From Nitriliruptorales bacterium (lineage in GTDB: Bacteria > Actinomycetota > Nitriliruptoria > Euzebyales > Egibacteraceae): a DNA stretch of 25,527 bases. The DNA is taken from assembly GCA_007126835.1 (NCBI GenBank), contig SLAO01000049.1, positions 1 through 25,527 of the forward strand, written 5' to 3'. Positions 6,555 through 16,700 of this stretch are shown piece after piece (position 1 is the stretch's first letter; each line of letters starts with the position of its first letter). A program made the translations under genes and the position numbers. The notes beneath the pieces were generated by a model that worked only from the letters and a program-made list of their open reading frames with translations, searched no databases and was not told the origin of the DNA.

Positions 6555-7961
6555 CTACCGGCACAGGGCGGTCGTCAACGGCGTCGGGTTGACCGGGTCG
6601 CCCCCACCGGGGTGGTACTGCCAGTGCAGGTGCGGGGGCGTGGTCCGCGCGTTGCCGGAGTTGCCGTTGGCGCCGATCTGGTCACCAGCCTGGACCCGCT
6701 GGCCGCTCGACACCGACGTTGCCGACAGGTGCGCGTAGTAGTAGCGGTCGCCGTTGCCGGCGTGCAGGTTGATCGTCAGGCCGCCAAGCCGGTTCGACGA
6801 GACCCGGACGGTGCCGTCGGTCACGGCGTAGATTGGCATGCCGTGCACGGCGAAGATGTCCACACCCTTGTGCCGCCGCCCGCCTGAGCGCGGCGCCAGC
6901 CACGAGTCGCTGAATCCGTTGGGCGCGCCGATCGGACACACCTTGCCGTCGACCGGCGGGGCCCGGCTCCCGCTTCCGACGGCCGTCGCAGCCGTCTTCG
7001 CGGCTGCTTTCGCGGCTGCCTCCGCGGCCGCCTCGGCAGCCGCGGCACGCTCGATGCGCCGCTCGGCGGCGGCGACCTCGTCGTCGGCGGCATCCTCGGC
7101 CTCGGCCACGGCGGCCTCGGCAGTGACCGCGGCCTGCTCTGCGGCGGTCATCTGGTCGGTGGCCGCGGCGACGCGCGCCTCGACGTCGGCGACCTGGTCC
7201 TCGAGGGTCACCGCGACCGCCCTGAGCTCCTCGGCCGCTCCGGAGATGCCAACCGTCACGACCTCGTGCTGGCGCGACTGCTCCTCGGTGCGGTCCACCA
7301 CCCGTTGCGCGGCGCCGATGCGTGCGACGCCGGCGGACGAGACCCGCCCGAGCATGTCGGCTCGGTGCAAGGCGGTGCTGGCCTGCTCGGCCCGCAAGAC
7401 GAGGTCACTCAGCTGCAGCTCGACCGGAGCCGACTTGTACAGGTCGGCGATCTGCCGGCCGAACTCATCCCGGGCCTGTGACGTCTGCACCTCGGCTTGG
7501 GTGACCTTGGTCTCCTCGGCGTCGCGCTCGGCGCGCAGACGCTCGTACTGGGCGTAGACCTCCTCGTAGTCCGCTGCCGCCTCGTCGAGCTGGGCGCTCG
7601 CGTCGTCGAGCGTCTCGCGAGCTGCCGCAGCCGCCTCGCGCGCCGCTTCGGCTTCGGCGGCGGCCTCGTCAGCCTGGGAGCGGTTGGCTTCGAGCTCCTC
7701 GAGGGCACGCTGGACTGCCGGATCCTCGGCGACAGCCTCGGGTACTTCCTCGGCCTCCGCGACGGCTGGCGGGGTGGTCGCGGTTACGCCAACGCCGAGC
7801 GCGACGACGAGCACTGCGGCCAGGGCAGAGGCCAGACGTGCTGGCAGTCCTGGCATGCCGAACGTCGGGCGGGCGTCCTGCAGCGGCACATCGGGGTCCG
7901 GGCGCATCCCTGGAAGTCTCGTCAGAAGACCGCCTGGGCTTGAGTCGTTAGGGCCCTCCAT
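6555..7961 (-). CDS. Exported coiled-coil M23 (LytM-type) peptidase
   Basis: A cell-wall hydrolase or hydrolase-like protein of 468 residues with this start. A hydrophobic segment at about 39-62 (ARLASALAAVLVVALGVG) is a signal peptide or anchor. Residues about 70-330 form a long Ala/Glu-rich coiled coil with low-complexity AAAEAAAKAAAK near its end. The C-terminal M23 domain keeps its zinc and catalytic residues: H364 and D368 (RRHKGVDIF), H411 (YYYAHLS), H444 and H446 (PHLHWQY). The layout resembles EnvC/RipA-like division hydrolases or their activators; an active enzyme is expected because the site is intact. Start choice is uncertain: the open frame begins at 8006, but this overlaps the divergent gene; ATG codons at 7961, 7907 and 7856 are all possible, and the last gives a compact signal peptide. 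Confidence 0.88.
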   Translation of the reverse strand: MEGPNDSSPGGLLTRLPGMRPDPDVPLQDARPTFGMPGLPARLASALAAVLVVALGVGVTATTPPAVAEAEEVPEAVAEDPAVQRALEELEANRSQADEAAAEAEAAREAAAAARETLDDASAQLDEAAADYEEVYAQYERLRAERDAEETKVTQAEVQTSQARDEFGRQIADLYKSAPVELQLSDLVLRAEQASTALHRADMLGRVSSAGVARIGAAQRVVDRTEEQSRQHEVVTVGISGAAEELRAVAVTLEDQVADVEARVAAATDQMTAAEQAAVTAEAAVAEAEDAADDEVAAAERRIERAAAAEAAAEAAAKAAAKTAATAVGSGSRAPPVDGKVCPIGAPNGFSDSWLAPRSGGRRHKGVDIFAVHGMPIYAVTDGTVRVSSNRLGGLTINLHAGNGDRYYYAHLSATSVSSGQRVQAGDQIGANGNSGNARTTPPHLHWQYHPGGGDPVNPTPLTTALCR

Positions 7962-7964
7962 CGG

Positions 7965-7981
7965 AGCGTTACGCTTCGCCG
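7965..7981 (+). promoter_or_regulatory. Leaderless-type -10 box and shared symmetric promoter element
   Basis: TACGCT (7970-7975) fits TANNNT and ends 6 bases before the ATG at 7982, the spacing of leaderless actinobacterial transcripts. The box is half of the symmetric sequence AGCGT-T-ACGCT (7965-7975), so the minus strand shows a similar TAACGC just before the ATG at 7961. One short element may thus serve both divergent genes. Confidence 0.5.
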
Positions 7982-8485
7982 ATGGACCGCGCTCGCATCG
8001 GCGCACCGGCCGGACGGTTGGTCGAGGCCGATGGGCACACGTGGCTCGTCCCGCTGCCGCGCTCGCTGGCCTGGCGGCAGGCCCTCATCAGCGGGACGGC
8101 CGCCGCGGGAGCCGCGGTGGCGGTCGTCCTCACCGAGACGCAGGGGTGGGTGGCCGGCATCGTGGTGCTGGTGGGAGCGTTGAGCCTGGCCGTGCTGCTG
8201 TGGCTCTGGTTGTGGCGGGGTGTCCGCACCCGTGTGGGGGTGGGCCCCACCGGGGTGCTGGTCCAGCGCGGTGCCCGCACCCGCATGCTGGCTTGGCAGG
8301 CTGTCGAGGGCATCGTGTCGCGGGCGAGCCGGCCGGCAGGCCGTCGGGTCGAGGTCGTGATCGACGTCGCCGGCGACGGCGCGGTGGATCAGGTCGTGCT
8401 GCGGCTGCCTCCGGATGACATGAAGGGCTGGCGCGAATCCGTCGCTGCCCACGCCTCATCGGCCGGAGAGGCCAACCCGGGGTGA
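7982..8485 (+). CDS. PH-like domain membrane protein
   Basis: A 167-residue protein of unknown function. After a short N-terminal part (GHTWLVPLPRSLAWRQ) two membrane helices follow at about residues 33-51 and 55-77 (the second ends LLWLWLW). The C-terminal 85 residues are a soluble beta-rich domain with VGVGPTGVLVQRGARTRML, then WQAVEGIVSRA and RRVEVVIDVAG. This is typical of bacterial PH-like (bPH/DUF3093-type) membrane proteins. There is no Shine-Dalgarno sequence; the -10 box 6 bases before the ATG suggests a leaderless mRNA. It is divergent from the M23 gene and convergent with ppa. The assignment rests on topology and pattern, not on a diagnostic motif. Confidence 0.8.
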   Translation: MDRARIGAPAGRLVEADGHTWLVPLPRSLAWRQALISGTAAAGAAVAVVLTETQGWVAGIVVLVGALSLAVLLWLWLWRGVRTRVGVGPTGVLVQRGARTRMLAWQAVEGIVSRASRPAGRRVEVVIDVAGDGAVDQVVLRLPPDDMKGWRESVAAHASSAGEANPG

Positions 8486-8525
8486 CCCGGGCGGGCCGAG
8501 CTCGGGCTGTCGGCGCGCCTGGCGG

Positions 8526-9065
8526 TTAGGAGAACGGCGGAGTGATCGACTTGGGGTGCCCGGGCAGGTACGGGACGTGGTCGAGGTCCTTGAACCGCTG
8601 GCGGTCAGCGGCCAGTTCCACCAGCGCGTCCTCGCGCGTGCCGAAGCCGTGGACCTTGACCGACTTCTGCTCGAGGTCTTTGTAGATCGAGAAGAAGTGC
8701 TGGATCTCGTTGAGGATGTGGTCGGGCACATCCTCGAGCTCCTGCACGTAGCCCCACCGCGGATCGGAGTCGGGCACTCCGAGGATCTTGGTGTCGCGGC
8801 CCTTGTCGTCGGTCATGTAGAACACGCCGATGACCCGCGTCTCGATGACGCACCCGGGAAACGTGGGGTCGGAAAGGATCACCATCGCGTCGAGCGGGTC
8901 GCCGTCCTCCCCCCACGCATCCGACACGAAGCCGTAGTCGCCCGGGTAGTGCACGGCGCTGAACAGCATCCGGTCCAGGCGCATGCGGCCCGTGCTGGTG
9001 TCCCACTCGTACTTGTTGCGGGACCCCTTCGGGATCTCGACGAAGATGTCGACGACTTCGCTCAT
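8526..9065 (-). CDS. ppa: Inorganic pyrophosphatase (family I)
   Basis: Hydrolyses pyrophosphate to phosphate in the cytoplasm, pulling biosynthetic reactions forward. The 179-residue protein begins MSEVVDIFVEIPKGSRNKYEWD, with the substrate-binding lysine and arginine cluster. It contains the family signature DGDPLDAMV (metal-binding D54, D56, D59) preceded by HYPGDYGFV, and the later acidic motif GVPDSDPRW. The open frame allows an ATG at 9080, but the ATG at 9065 is preferred because GGGGA lies 8 bases upstream and it gives the usual family N-terminus. The gene stands alone, convergent with the PH-like gene; the GC-rich inverted sequence CCCGGGC/GCTCGGG in the 40-base gap between the two stops may end both transcripts. 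Confidence 0.97.
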   Translation of the reverse strand: MSEVVDIFVEIPKGSRNKYEWDTSTGRMRLDRMLFSAVHYPGDYGFVSDAWGEDGDPLDAMVILSDPTFPGCVIETRVIGVFYMTDDKGRDTKILGVPDSDPRWGYVQELEDVPDHILNEIQHFFSIYKDLEQKSVKVHGFGTREDALVELAADRQRFKDLDHVPYLPGHPKSITPPFS

Positions 9066-9110
9066 CGCTGCGTTCCCCATTCGATCGCGCGGTCAGCCGC
9101 AGGGTATCCC

Positions 9111-9213
9111 TCGGCGGTGGTGACTGCTCGGCGGTGGCGGCGGTGGTGACTGCTCCGCGGTGGTGGCGGCGGCGGTGGCCGCTCGGCGGTGGCCGCTCGG
9201 CGGTGGCCGCTGT
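9111..9213. repeat. Degenerate GC-rich tandem repeats between the kinase and ppa genes
   Basis: Two related short repeats fill most of the gap. First, CGGTGGTGACTGCTC followed by a GCGGTGG run occurs at 9116-9140 and again from 9141. Second, the 14-base unit GCTCGGCGGTGGCC occurs at 9181-9194 and 9195-9208, with a partial unit on either side. The stretch lies upstream of ppa and downstream of the fructosamine-kinase stop. No stop codon-free gene with coding character is seen here. Its length probably varies by slippage. Confidence 0.75.
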
Positions 9214-9229
9214 CGATATTGCACCCGCG

Positions 9230-10021
9230 CTACCAGCCCAGCGCGTCAACCCGCGCTACTACCGACCCGACGTAGCCGGCGCCGAACAGCTCGACGTGGA
9301 CGAGCAGGTGGTACAGCTGCAGCGCCGGCCGGCGCTGCTGCCAGCCCGGCGCCAGCGGCCACGCATCGGTGTAGGCCTGCGTGAACGCCGCCGGCAGCCC
9401 GCCGAACAGATCGGCGAACGCGAGCTCGAGCTCCCGGTCGGCGCGGCACACCGCCGGGTCGATCAGCCACCGACCGTCGACCACGTTGCCGCTCCACAGG
9501 TCGCCGTGGACCAGGCTGGCCGGTGGGTTGGTGTCGAGGAGGTCGAGCAGCGGACCGTCGCAGGCGCGCTGCAGGCGGCGGGCGACCTCGGCCGGCAGCG
9601 CCCGCGCGCCGAGCCAAGGGCGGATGCGCTGCTCGGCGTAGAAGGCCGGCCAGTGCTCTGTCTGGTCGTTGGCCTGCGGCAGCGAGCCGATCAGGTTGTC
9701 CTGGTGCCAGCCGAAGGCGTCGCCGGTGTCGGCGTGGATGCGCGCTACGGCGCGTCCGAGCTCCGCCCAGTCAGCAGGGCCGGCGACGTGTTCGAGGACG
9801 AGCACGTCAGCATCGACGCCCAGCACCGCCGGGACCGGGCCGCCGGCGTCGCGCAGCGCGGCGAGGCCATCGGCCTCGACCTGGGCGGGGTAGGGGGTGC
9901 GCTTGACGACCACGTCCGTTCCGTCGGCCAGCGTGGCTCGCCACACGTCGCAGATCGAGCCCCCGCCGAGGACGGCGGAGTGCTCCACGGCGGGCAGGTT
10001 CCCGGGCAGGTTGGGGATCAC
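9230..10021 (-). CDS. Fructosamine/ribulosamine 3-kinase family protein
   Basis: A 263-residue kinase of the aminoglycoside-phosphotransferase fold. Bacterial members phosphorylate O3 of ribulosamines or erythrulosamines on protein amines; the product is unstable and the sugar falls off, which repairs glycated protein. Visible features are the N-lobe glycine-rich GGGSICDVWRA, the ATP lysine K40 (VVVKR), the family motif FGWHQDNLIGSLPQAN (103-118), the catalytic loop H172-GDLWSGN-179 and the metal-binding D188 in LIDPAV. The GTG start overlaps the stop of the phosphatase gene as GTGA, so the two are translationally coupled. Whether fructosamine or ribulosamine is the substrate cannot be read from the sequence. 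Confidence 0.92.
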   Translation of the reverse strand: MIPNLPGNLPAVEHSAVLGGGSICDVWRATLADGTDVVVKRTPYPAQVEADGLAALRDAGGPVPAVLGVDADVLVLEHVAGPADWAELGRAVARIHADTGDAFGWHQDNLIGSLPQANDQTEHWPAFYAEQRIRPWLGARALPAEVARRLQRACDGPLLDLLDTNPPASLVHGDLWSGNVVDGRWLIDPAVCRADRELELAFADLFGGLPAAFTQAYTDAWPLAPGWQQRRPALQLYHLLVHVELFGAGYVGSVVARVDALGW

Positions 10022-10509
10022 GCCAGCTCGCCACGGAGGTGCTCGACGATCTGCTTGGCGGTGCGCCGGGTGAGCACGACGACCTCGTCGAAGACTCCCC
10101 GCCCGCCGTAGTAGGGGTCGGGAACCTCTGCGTCGGGCCGGTCGGCTTGCGGGTCGAACTCGCGGAACATGCGCACGTCGGCCCGGCCCAGCCCGTCGGC
10201 GTGACCGTGTCCTTCGGCGAGTCGAAGCACGTCGCGGTGGTTGGCGCGGTCCATGGTCAGCACGAGGTCGAACGCGTCGAGGTCGGCGGGCGTGACCTGC
10301 CGCGCCCGGCCACCCACCGCGAGGCCGGCCTCGGCAGCGGCGGCGACCATGCGCCGGTCAGGCGGGTCGCCGAGATGCCAGGAGCCGGTGCCGGCGCTGT
10401 CGACCTCGACGCGGTCGGTCAGCCCGGCCTCCTCGAGCGCCTCGCGCAAGGCGGCCTCAGCGGTCGGCGAGCGACAGATGTTGCCTGAGCAGACGGTAAG
10501 CACGCGCAC
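10018..10509 (-). CDS. Low-molecular-weight protein-tyrosine-phosphatase family
   Basis: A 163-residue cytoplasmic phosphatase. The P-loop C7-SGNIC-R13-S14 near the N-terminus and the general-acid loop D131-P132-Y133-Y134 are intact, and the length is normal. Besides phosphotyrosine, the human homologue is known to act on ribulosamine 5-phosphates on proteins, which prepares them for the 3-kinase; the coupled kinase gene makes that role likely here. The start is GTG. No clear ribosome-binding site is present, but TAGGAT (10518-10523, minus) ends 8 bases before it, with TTGGGC 16 bases further upstream, so transcription may begin at or near the start codon. Confidence 0.92.
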   Translation of the reverse strand: MRVLTVCSGNICRSPTAEAALREALEEAGLTDRVEVDSAGTGSWHLGDPPDRRMVAAAAEAGLAVGGRARQVTPADLDAFDLVLTMDRANHRDVLRLAEGHGHADGLGRADVRMFREFDPQADRPDAEVPDPYYGGRGVFDEVVVLTRRTAKQIVEHLRGELA

Positions 10510-10517
10510 GACGCAGG

Positions 10518-10523
10518 ATCCTA
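10518..10523 (-). promoter_or_regulatory. Candidate -10 box of the phosphatase-kinase operon
   Basis: TAGGAT on the minus strand, 8 bases before the GTG of the phosphatase gene, with TTGGGC upstream at a 16-base spacing. The short distance suggests a leaderless or nearly leaderless transcript. AGGA within it could instead be read as a weak ribosome-binding site, so the call is tentative. Confidence 0.4.
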
Positions 10524-10659
10524 CCGTCCGCTACACCCCGCCCAAGCGGCGAGGGTGCGGCAACGGTGAGGCCGGCCTGCTCCTTGGCCGCCCCAAACCG
10601 GCGTCGAGCCCTTGCCCGGACCGCCGCGGTGTCCGCAGCCCGCATGCAGAGGTCCGCGG

Positions 10660-10689
10660 CCCTGGCCGCGAAGTCCATCGCGGCCAGGG
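10660..10689 (-). terminator. 12-bp hairpin terminator of the giant gene
   Basis: CCCTGGCCGCGA (10660-10671) and TCGCGGCCAGGG (10678-10689) are perfect 12-bp arms with a 6-base loop, beginning 14 bases past the stop of the giant gene. There is no T tract. This is the strongest simple hairpin between coding regions in the window, and its place fits transcription termination. Confidence 0.8.
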
Positions 10690-10703
10690 TCGTCGCCGTC
10701 GCG

Positions 10704-13700
10704 TCAGTCGTCGTCGGCGACCCCGCCGGGGTCACAGGCGATGTTCTGGTCGTACGTGCTCGCCGGGGTACCGCCGGTCCCGGGTGGGCCGTCGGTCCCG
10801 GGCAGGTTCGCTCCCCAGTCGAGGCGGTCGTCGAAGTACGCCGCGCCGGCGTTGGCCTGCACCGAGCCGGGGATTTGGCGGCTGACGAACGCGATCTGGT
10901 CGAAGCCGCTGGTGCCCGGCGTGTGCAACTCGTCGAGCGAGCCACCCGCGCCGGCGATCAGCGCCATCGTGTGGATCGCCGCCTCCTGGGCGGGGCTGTG
11001 GGCCCGCAGGATGTTGTGGCCGCCGTAGTCCTGTGAGCAGTGGGTGTACAGGTTGAACGCCCCGCTCCAGTCCATCATGCGGTCACCGTCGTTGGGCCCG
11101 GTGGACGTCACCGATCCCTGCAAGACCTTGCGTCCCCAGCCGCCGTACTGCCACGCCACCCCTTGGTGGTGCTGGGGGCGCGCGACCATCGGCTCCGGCC
11201 CGTCGTCGGCCACGGTCCCGTCGTCGTCGAGCAGGCTGCTCAGGTCGGCGTTGGCCCGCAGGGCCTCGTACTCGACGTCGTCCACGTCGTCGGGGTGCCA
11301 GTAGGGGCGGCTGGCGCGGAACCACAGATCCGCGTCGAGCCGCACGTCGGGATCGGTCCACCCGGCGTCGAGATCGGTGCCGGGCTCGACCCGCGGGCGG
11401 TAGTCCAGCAGCGATTCGCCGCGGCCGCCGAAGATCATGTCGACGTGCTCGCGCTGGTCGTCACGGGCGTAGTCGGCCGGGTCGGTCGAGTCCACGCCGG
11501 CCTCGCCCTCGCCGCCGAGCAGCACGTTGTCCCCCCGGCCGCCGAACAGCGCGTCGGCACCGATGTCGCCCTGGAGGACGTCGTTGCCGCCCCCGCCGAA
11601 CAGCACGGAGTCGCCGACCCCGCCGCGCAGCACGTCATCGCCACCGTGTTCGTAGTGTGAGTAGCGCAGCACCTCGAGGTCGGCCGCGTCGACGGTGAGG
11701 TCACCGGCGCCACCGTCAGAGCACGCCCCGTCACCGAAGAACACCGGGGTGTCGCCGGAGCGGTCCTCCTTGCAGTACAGGTCGACTCGGTGCCACAGAT
11801 CGCCTTCTTCGAGACCGGTGAAGGACAGGAACGGCGGGCCGTTGCGGTCGTAGGCGACCGCTTCACTGTCGTCGTCGAGGTAGCGGGTGATGACCCGGCC
11901 GCGGTCACCGACGAGCACGTCGTGGCCGGGCCCGCCGTAGAGCTCGTCGTCGCCGAGCCCGCCGATCAGGTGGTCGCCCCACGACTCCCCGCGCGGGTGC
12001 ACGTCCCCCTCGTCGGTGACGTCGTCGACCGGGCTGCCCCACAGCTCGTCGTCGCCGTCTTGGCCATGGAGCATGTCGTCGCCCGGGCCGCCGTCGAGGA
12101 AGTCGTCACCGAACGGGGCGGCAGCGAGCCGGTTGCCGTCGGAGTCGAGCCACTCACCGTCGAACGACGCGCCGACGTCGTGCTCGACGATGTCGCGCAC
12201 GATCGTGCGGTCACCGTCGTAATCGGGGTCGTAGCGCTCGTCGTACCTGGCGTAGCTGCCGTCGGCGATCTCGCGGACCACGGCGGCGTTGTCGCCGAGC
12301 AACACGTCGTCGTTGCCGTCGCCGTAGATCGTGTTGTCGCCGGCGGGCAGTCCGGCGCGGCTGTTGCCGCCGATGAGATCATCCTGGCCGTCGTCACCGG
12401 CCTCGCCCTCTAAGTCGTCCACCGCGGTCGGGCCGGCCGACCCGGAGAACGGGTTGCGGTAGGCGTCGTCGTCGCGCTGGTCCGCGGGCCACCGGAACGA
12501 CCCGAGGTCGTGGCCCCGCCGGTCGATCGTCGGCCGCTCACCGAGTAGATCGTCCACGGTGATCCCGGTCGCGGCGCCGTCGGGTGCGATCCCGAACTGA
12601 CGGTCGCCCAGCAGCACGTCGTCGCCGCCGCCACCCTCGACGTAGTCGTCGCCGCCGCCGCCCGACGCCCAGTCGGCGCCGCCCTGGCCGAACAGCAGGC
12701 TGTTGCCCGGCCCAGCCGACAGCAGGTCATCGCCGCCGATGGATCCCTCCAGCGGGTCGTCGAGGTCGAGCAGGCTGATCCATCGCGGCACGTCGAACCC
12801 GACGAACCTGCCGCCGGTCGCGAGGTAGGTGTCGAAGTCCTCGGCTCCGACCGTGCCTTCGTCTTCGGGGTCGGCCCGCAGCACGCGGGCGTTGTCGCCG
12901 GCGAGCACGTTCTGGCCGTCCTGGCCCAGCAGCACGTTGGCGCCGCTGGGGAACCCCTCGGTGCCGAGGTCGGTGGCGCCGGTGTCGAGCGCACGAGCCG
13001 AGGCGTCCGCGGAGAACGAACCACCGCCGATCAGGTCGTCGTCGCCCGCTCCTCCCTCAAGCCAGTCGTTGCCGGGGCCACCCTCGGCGTAGTCGTCGCC
13101 TGGGCCGCCACGGATGTAGTCGTCACCGGGCCCGCCGTACAACCGGTTGTCGCCGTCGATGCCGATGATCACGTCATCGCCGCCGAGCGTCTCGTCGCCG
13201 TCGAGCACCTCCGACGCCCCCAGGGCCCCGGCCCCGTCGGCCTCGCCATCCACGGTGTAGCCGGGGTGCCGGTGCAGGTCGTAGGGCACGACCTCGCGGG
13301 CGCGCCCGCCGGTGATCGTGTCGAGGGCCCAGTCGCCTCCATCGGCGACCTGACGATCGAGCTCGACGTTGTCGCCGTAGGCCACGTCTTCGCCGGCGGC
13401 GCCGACGACGATGTTGCGTCCCGACGGAGCACCGGGGCCGTCGGGGTCGGCGGCATCGGGATGCGCCGACGAGTTACCGCCGATCAGATCATTGCCGGGC
13501 GAGGCCTGCGCATCGACGGTCGCCAACGCGCCACCGCGCTCGCTGAAGAGCCCACCGACGACCCCGAACAGACTCGTGGGCTGTGACTCGTCCGAACCGA
13601 GGGCGAACTCCTCCGTCTGGCCGTACAGACGGTCGTCGCCGGGGCCACCCTCGAGGTAGTCGTCGCCCTCGCCGCCTTCGAGCACGTCGTCGCCGGCTCC

Positions 13701-16700
13701 ACCGAAGAGGTGGTCGTCCTGCGGGCTGCCCAGCAGGTGATCGTCACCGCCGACGTTGGGTGCGGCGAGCAGCGCGTCGTACCGCGCCGCTCCGCCGGGC
13801 CAGTGCGTCGCGCCCGCGGCGTCGCTCGGGTTGGGCTCATACGGTGCGGCAGCAGACCCCCGCGCGACGAGGTCCGCCCACGCCGGCGCGTCGAGCTCGT
13901 CGAACAGGCCACCGCCGAACAGCACGCCGTGCCATGCCGGCTGTCCGCCGTCCCACTGGGCGGTGTTCCCAGACGCCGGCCAGAACCACGCAAGGTCGCC
14001 GAACAGGTAGCTGGCGTTCTCGCCGGCCGACAGGGCGTCGTCGCCGAGGCCGCCGATGAGCACGTTCTCACCCTCGCCGCCGTCGAGGACGTCGTCGCCA
14101 CCGAAGGCCGGTGCGGTCGAGGTGGCCTCCTCGAGCCAGTCGTCCTCGTCGCCGGGATCCCAGAAGTGCAGGCGGCCGTCGGCTGCGATCCGCGCGTTGT
14201 CGCCGATCAGCAGGTCGTCACCCGGGTTGCCGGAGATCTCGTCGTCGCCGCTGAGCGAGGACAGGTCGGTCTCCCACCAGTCGCGCGGCGCGGTGTCGCC
14301 CGGCGCGGCGTCGGTGTAGACATCGTCGGCCGTGCCCGACGACCCGCCGATGACGATGTCGTCGCCAGCGCCGCCGCGCAGGTCGTCGTCGCCCTGGTTG
14401 CCCTCGATGTAGTCGTCGCCGGGGCCGCCGTCGAGCAGGTCGTCGTCGGGGCCGCCGAACATCGCGTCGTCGCCGGAGTCGCCGAACATCGTGTTGGCCT
14501 GCGGGCCGCCAAACAAGACGGTGTCGCCGGGACCGCCGCGCACCAGGTTGGCGCCCGGGCCGGCGTCGACGAAGTCGTCCCCGAAGCCGCCGTCGATGTG
14601 GTCGGCGGCGGGCCCGCCGAAGATCGCGTCGCGGCCCTCGCCGCCGAGGGCGCAGTTCGCCCGCTGGTCCTCATCGTCACCGAGGGCACCGTCGTCGTAG
14701 GCGATCGACGGCACCGCCAGGCGGCCGGCTTCGGCCTCCTCGGCGCCGTCGAGGTACACCAGACCCTCGCGCACGTCGGCGTTGCCGATGACGCCGTCGA
14801 AGTCCACGACCTCGCCGGCGACCTCGGCGACGACCTTGCCGGCCTCGACCGGGAAGCCGTCGATGCGCCCGTGGGCGGTGGCCTGCCCGTCCCCTTCGAT
14901 GTCGACCAGACCGTCGGCGAGGACGCGCGTGTTGCGTTCGCACGCGGTCAGGGCACCCGGTTGGAAGGTGAACTCGCCGTCGTCGGTCTCGGCGTACAGT
15001 TCGGTGACGGTCGCCTCGAACGGGTTGAGTCCGCCGGAGTCGGTGGGGCCCCCGCTGCTCGGGCCGACGCCGGTGGAGGCCGCGGCCCAGTCGCCGATGT
15101 CGAGGGGATCGTCGGCACCCTCGATCGTGACGCGGGTGAAGGCGTCGTCGTCGTCCACTCCATCGCGCAGGTAGATCCCGGGGTCGCCGGATGGCGGGCC
15201 GCCGTCGGCGACGTGCAGCTCACCGCTGTCGCCGCCTTCGAGCACGTCGGAGCCGACGCCGCCGATGAGCAGGTTGCGCCCGTCACGGCCGCGCAGGTAG
15301 TTCTCGCCCCCGCCGCCGGTCAGCCAGTCGTTGCCCGACCCGCCCAGCAGGCGGTCGTCGCCGGCGCCGCCGTGCAGTTCGTTGTTGCCGCGGCCGGCCT
15401 GCAAGACGTTGTTGCCGTCGGGCACGCAGGCGATGTCGTCGCCGCGCCCGGCGTCGAGGTCGTCGTCGCCGAAGCCGCCCACGACCACGTCGTCGCCGCG
15501 GTGCGCCTTGACGTTGTTGGCGCCAGGATCGGTCGTCTCAGGGATCCGCTCCGCCGCACGGCACAGGTCGCCGGCGAGGTCGCGGTCGAGCGTTTCTCCG
15601 CCGTCAATGAGTTCATCGACGGCCCAGCTGCGTGCGGCCACGGCGGTGGCCACCAGCGCGGCGCCGGCGGTGCTTCCGGGCCGCAGCAGTTCCTCGATGT
15701 CCTCGTCGTCATGCACGCCGGTGGGCCAGCCGCCGGCGAGGACGTAGTCGGTGCTCGGCCCGCCGGTGATGGAGTCCGCGCCAGGACCACCGACCAGGAG
15801 ATTGCCGGTGTCGGTGAGCTCGTCGCGCCCGACGGGCTGGGTCCCGGGACGCAGGCCTGGGCCCCCCTCGATCCGGTTGGCGCCGGCGCCGCCCACGATG
15901 ACGTCGCTGCCGGGCCCGCCCGACAGCTGGTCGTTGCCGGGACCGCCGATGAGGACGTTGTCGCCGCGGACGCCTTCGATGTTGTTGTTGCCGGCCCGCC
16001 CCAAGATGATGTCCGGTTCGCGACCGCCCTGCAGAGTGTCATTGCCGCTGCTGCCGATCAGCACGTTGCCGCCGTCGCCGCCGGCGAAGCGGTTGCGGTC
16101 GTCGGCGTCGCCAGCGGCGGTCTGCAGCCACGCGGGGATGGTGAAGATGAACTCGTCGGGCTCGTCCTCCTCGTCATCGTCGACGGCGTCCTCGTCGTCG
16201 TAGGACATCGGGTCGGGGACCTCGAGCTCACGCCCGGGCTCGAGCAGGATCGTGTCGTTGCCCCCGCCGGTGTCGGCGTGGATGACGTGACCCTCCGGCA
16301 CGGCGTACAGCAAGTTCTCGCCGAAGCCCTCGATCTCGATCAGCGTGACGCGGTCGGGGCCCTCGCGGATGTCGTCGGTGTTCTCCACCCCTAACGACGC
16401 GAGGTCGTCGATGAGGTCGTCGCGTTCGGGCAGCGTGGCACCGTCGGGGATCTCGTAGGCCTCGTGCAGCAGGTTCGGGCTCACGGGCACGCCGTCGCGC
16501 TCGGAGCGCTGCCGCACGACGAACTGCTCGTCGACGTCGTCGGTGAAGATCCCGCGTTGGTCCGCGTCGCTTCCGACGTGCAGCTTGAACGCACCGACCC
16601 AGCCACCGGGCTGATCGGGAAGCCAGCCGGGGTTGCCTGGCACATCGTCAACCACTCGACCGAACACCGGCTCGGGCGGATCACAGGAGATCTCGAACAA

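Noticed and set aside
10457..10678. Possible 73-residue minus-strand gene starting MDFAARAADLCMRAAD
   Set aside because: Its start lies inside the 12-bp terminator hairpin of the giant gene and its end overlaps the well-supported phosphatase gene in another frame.
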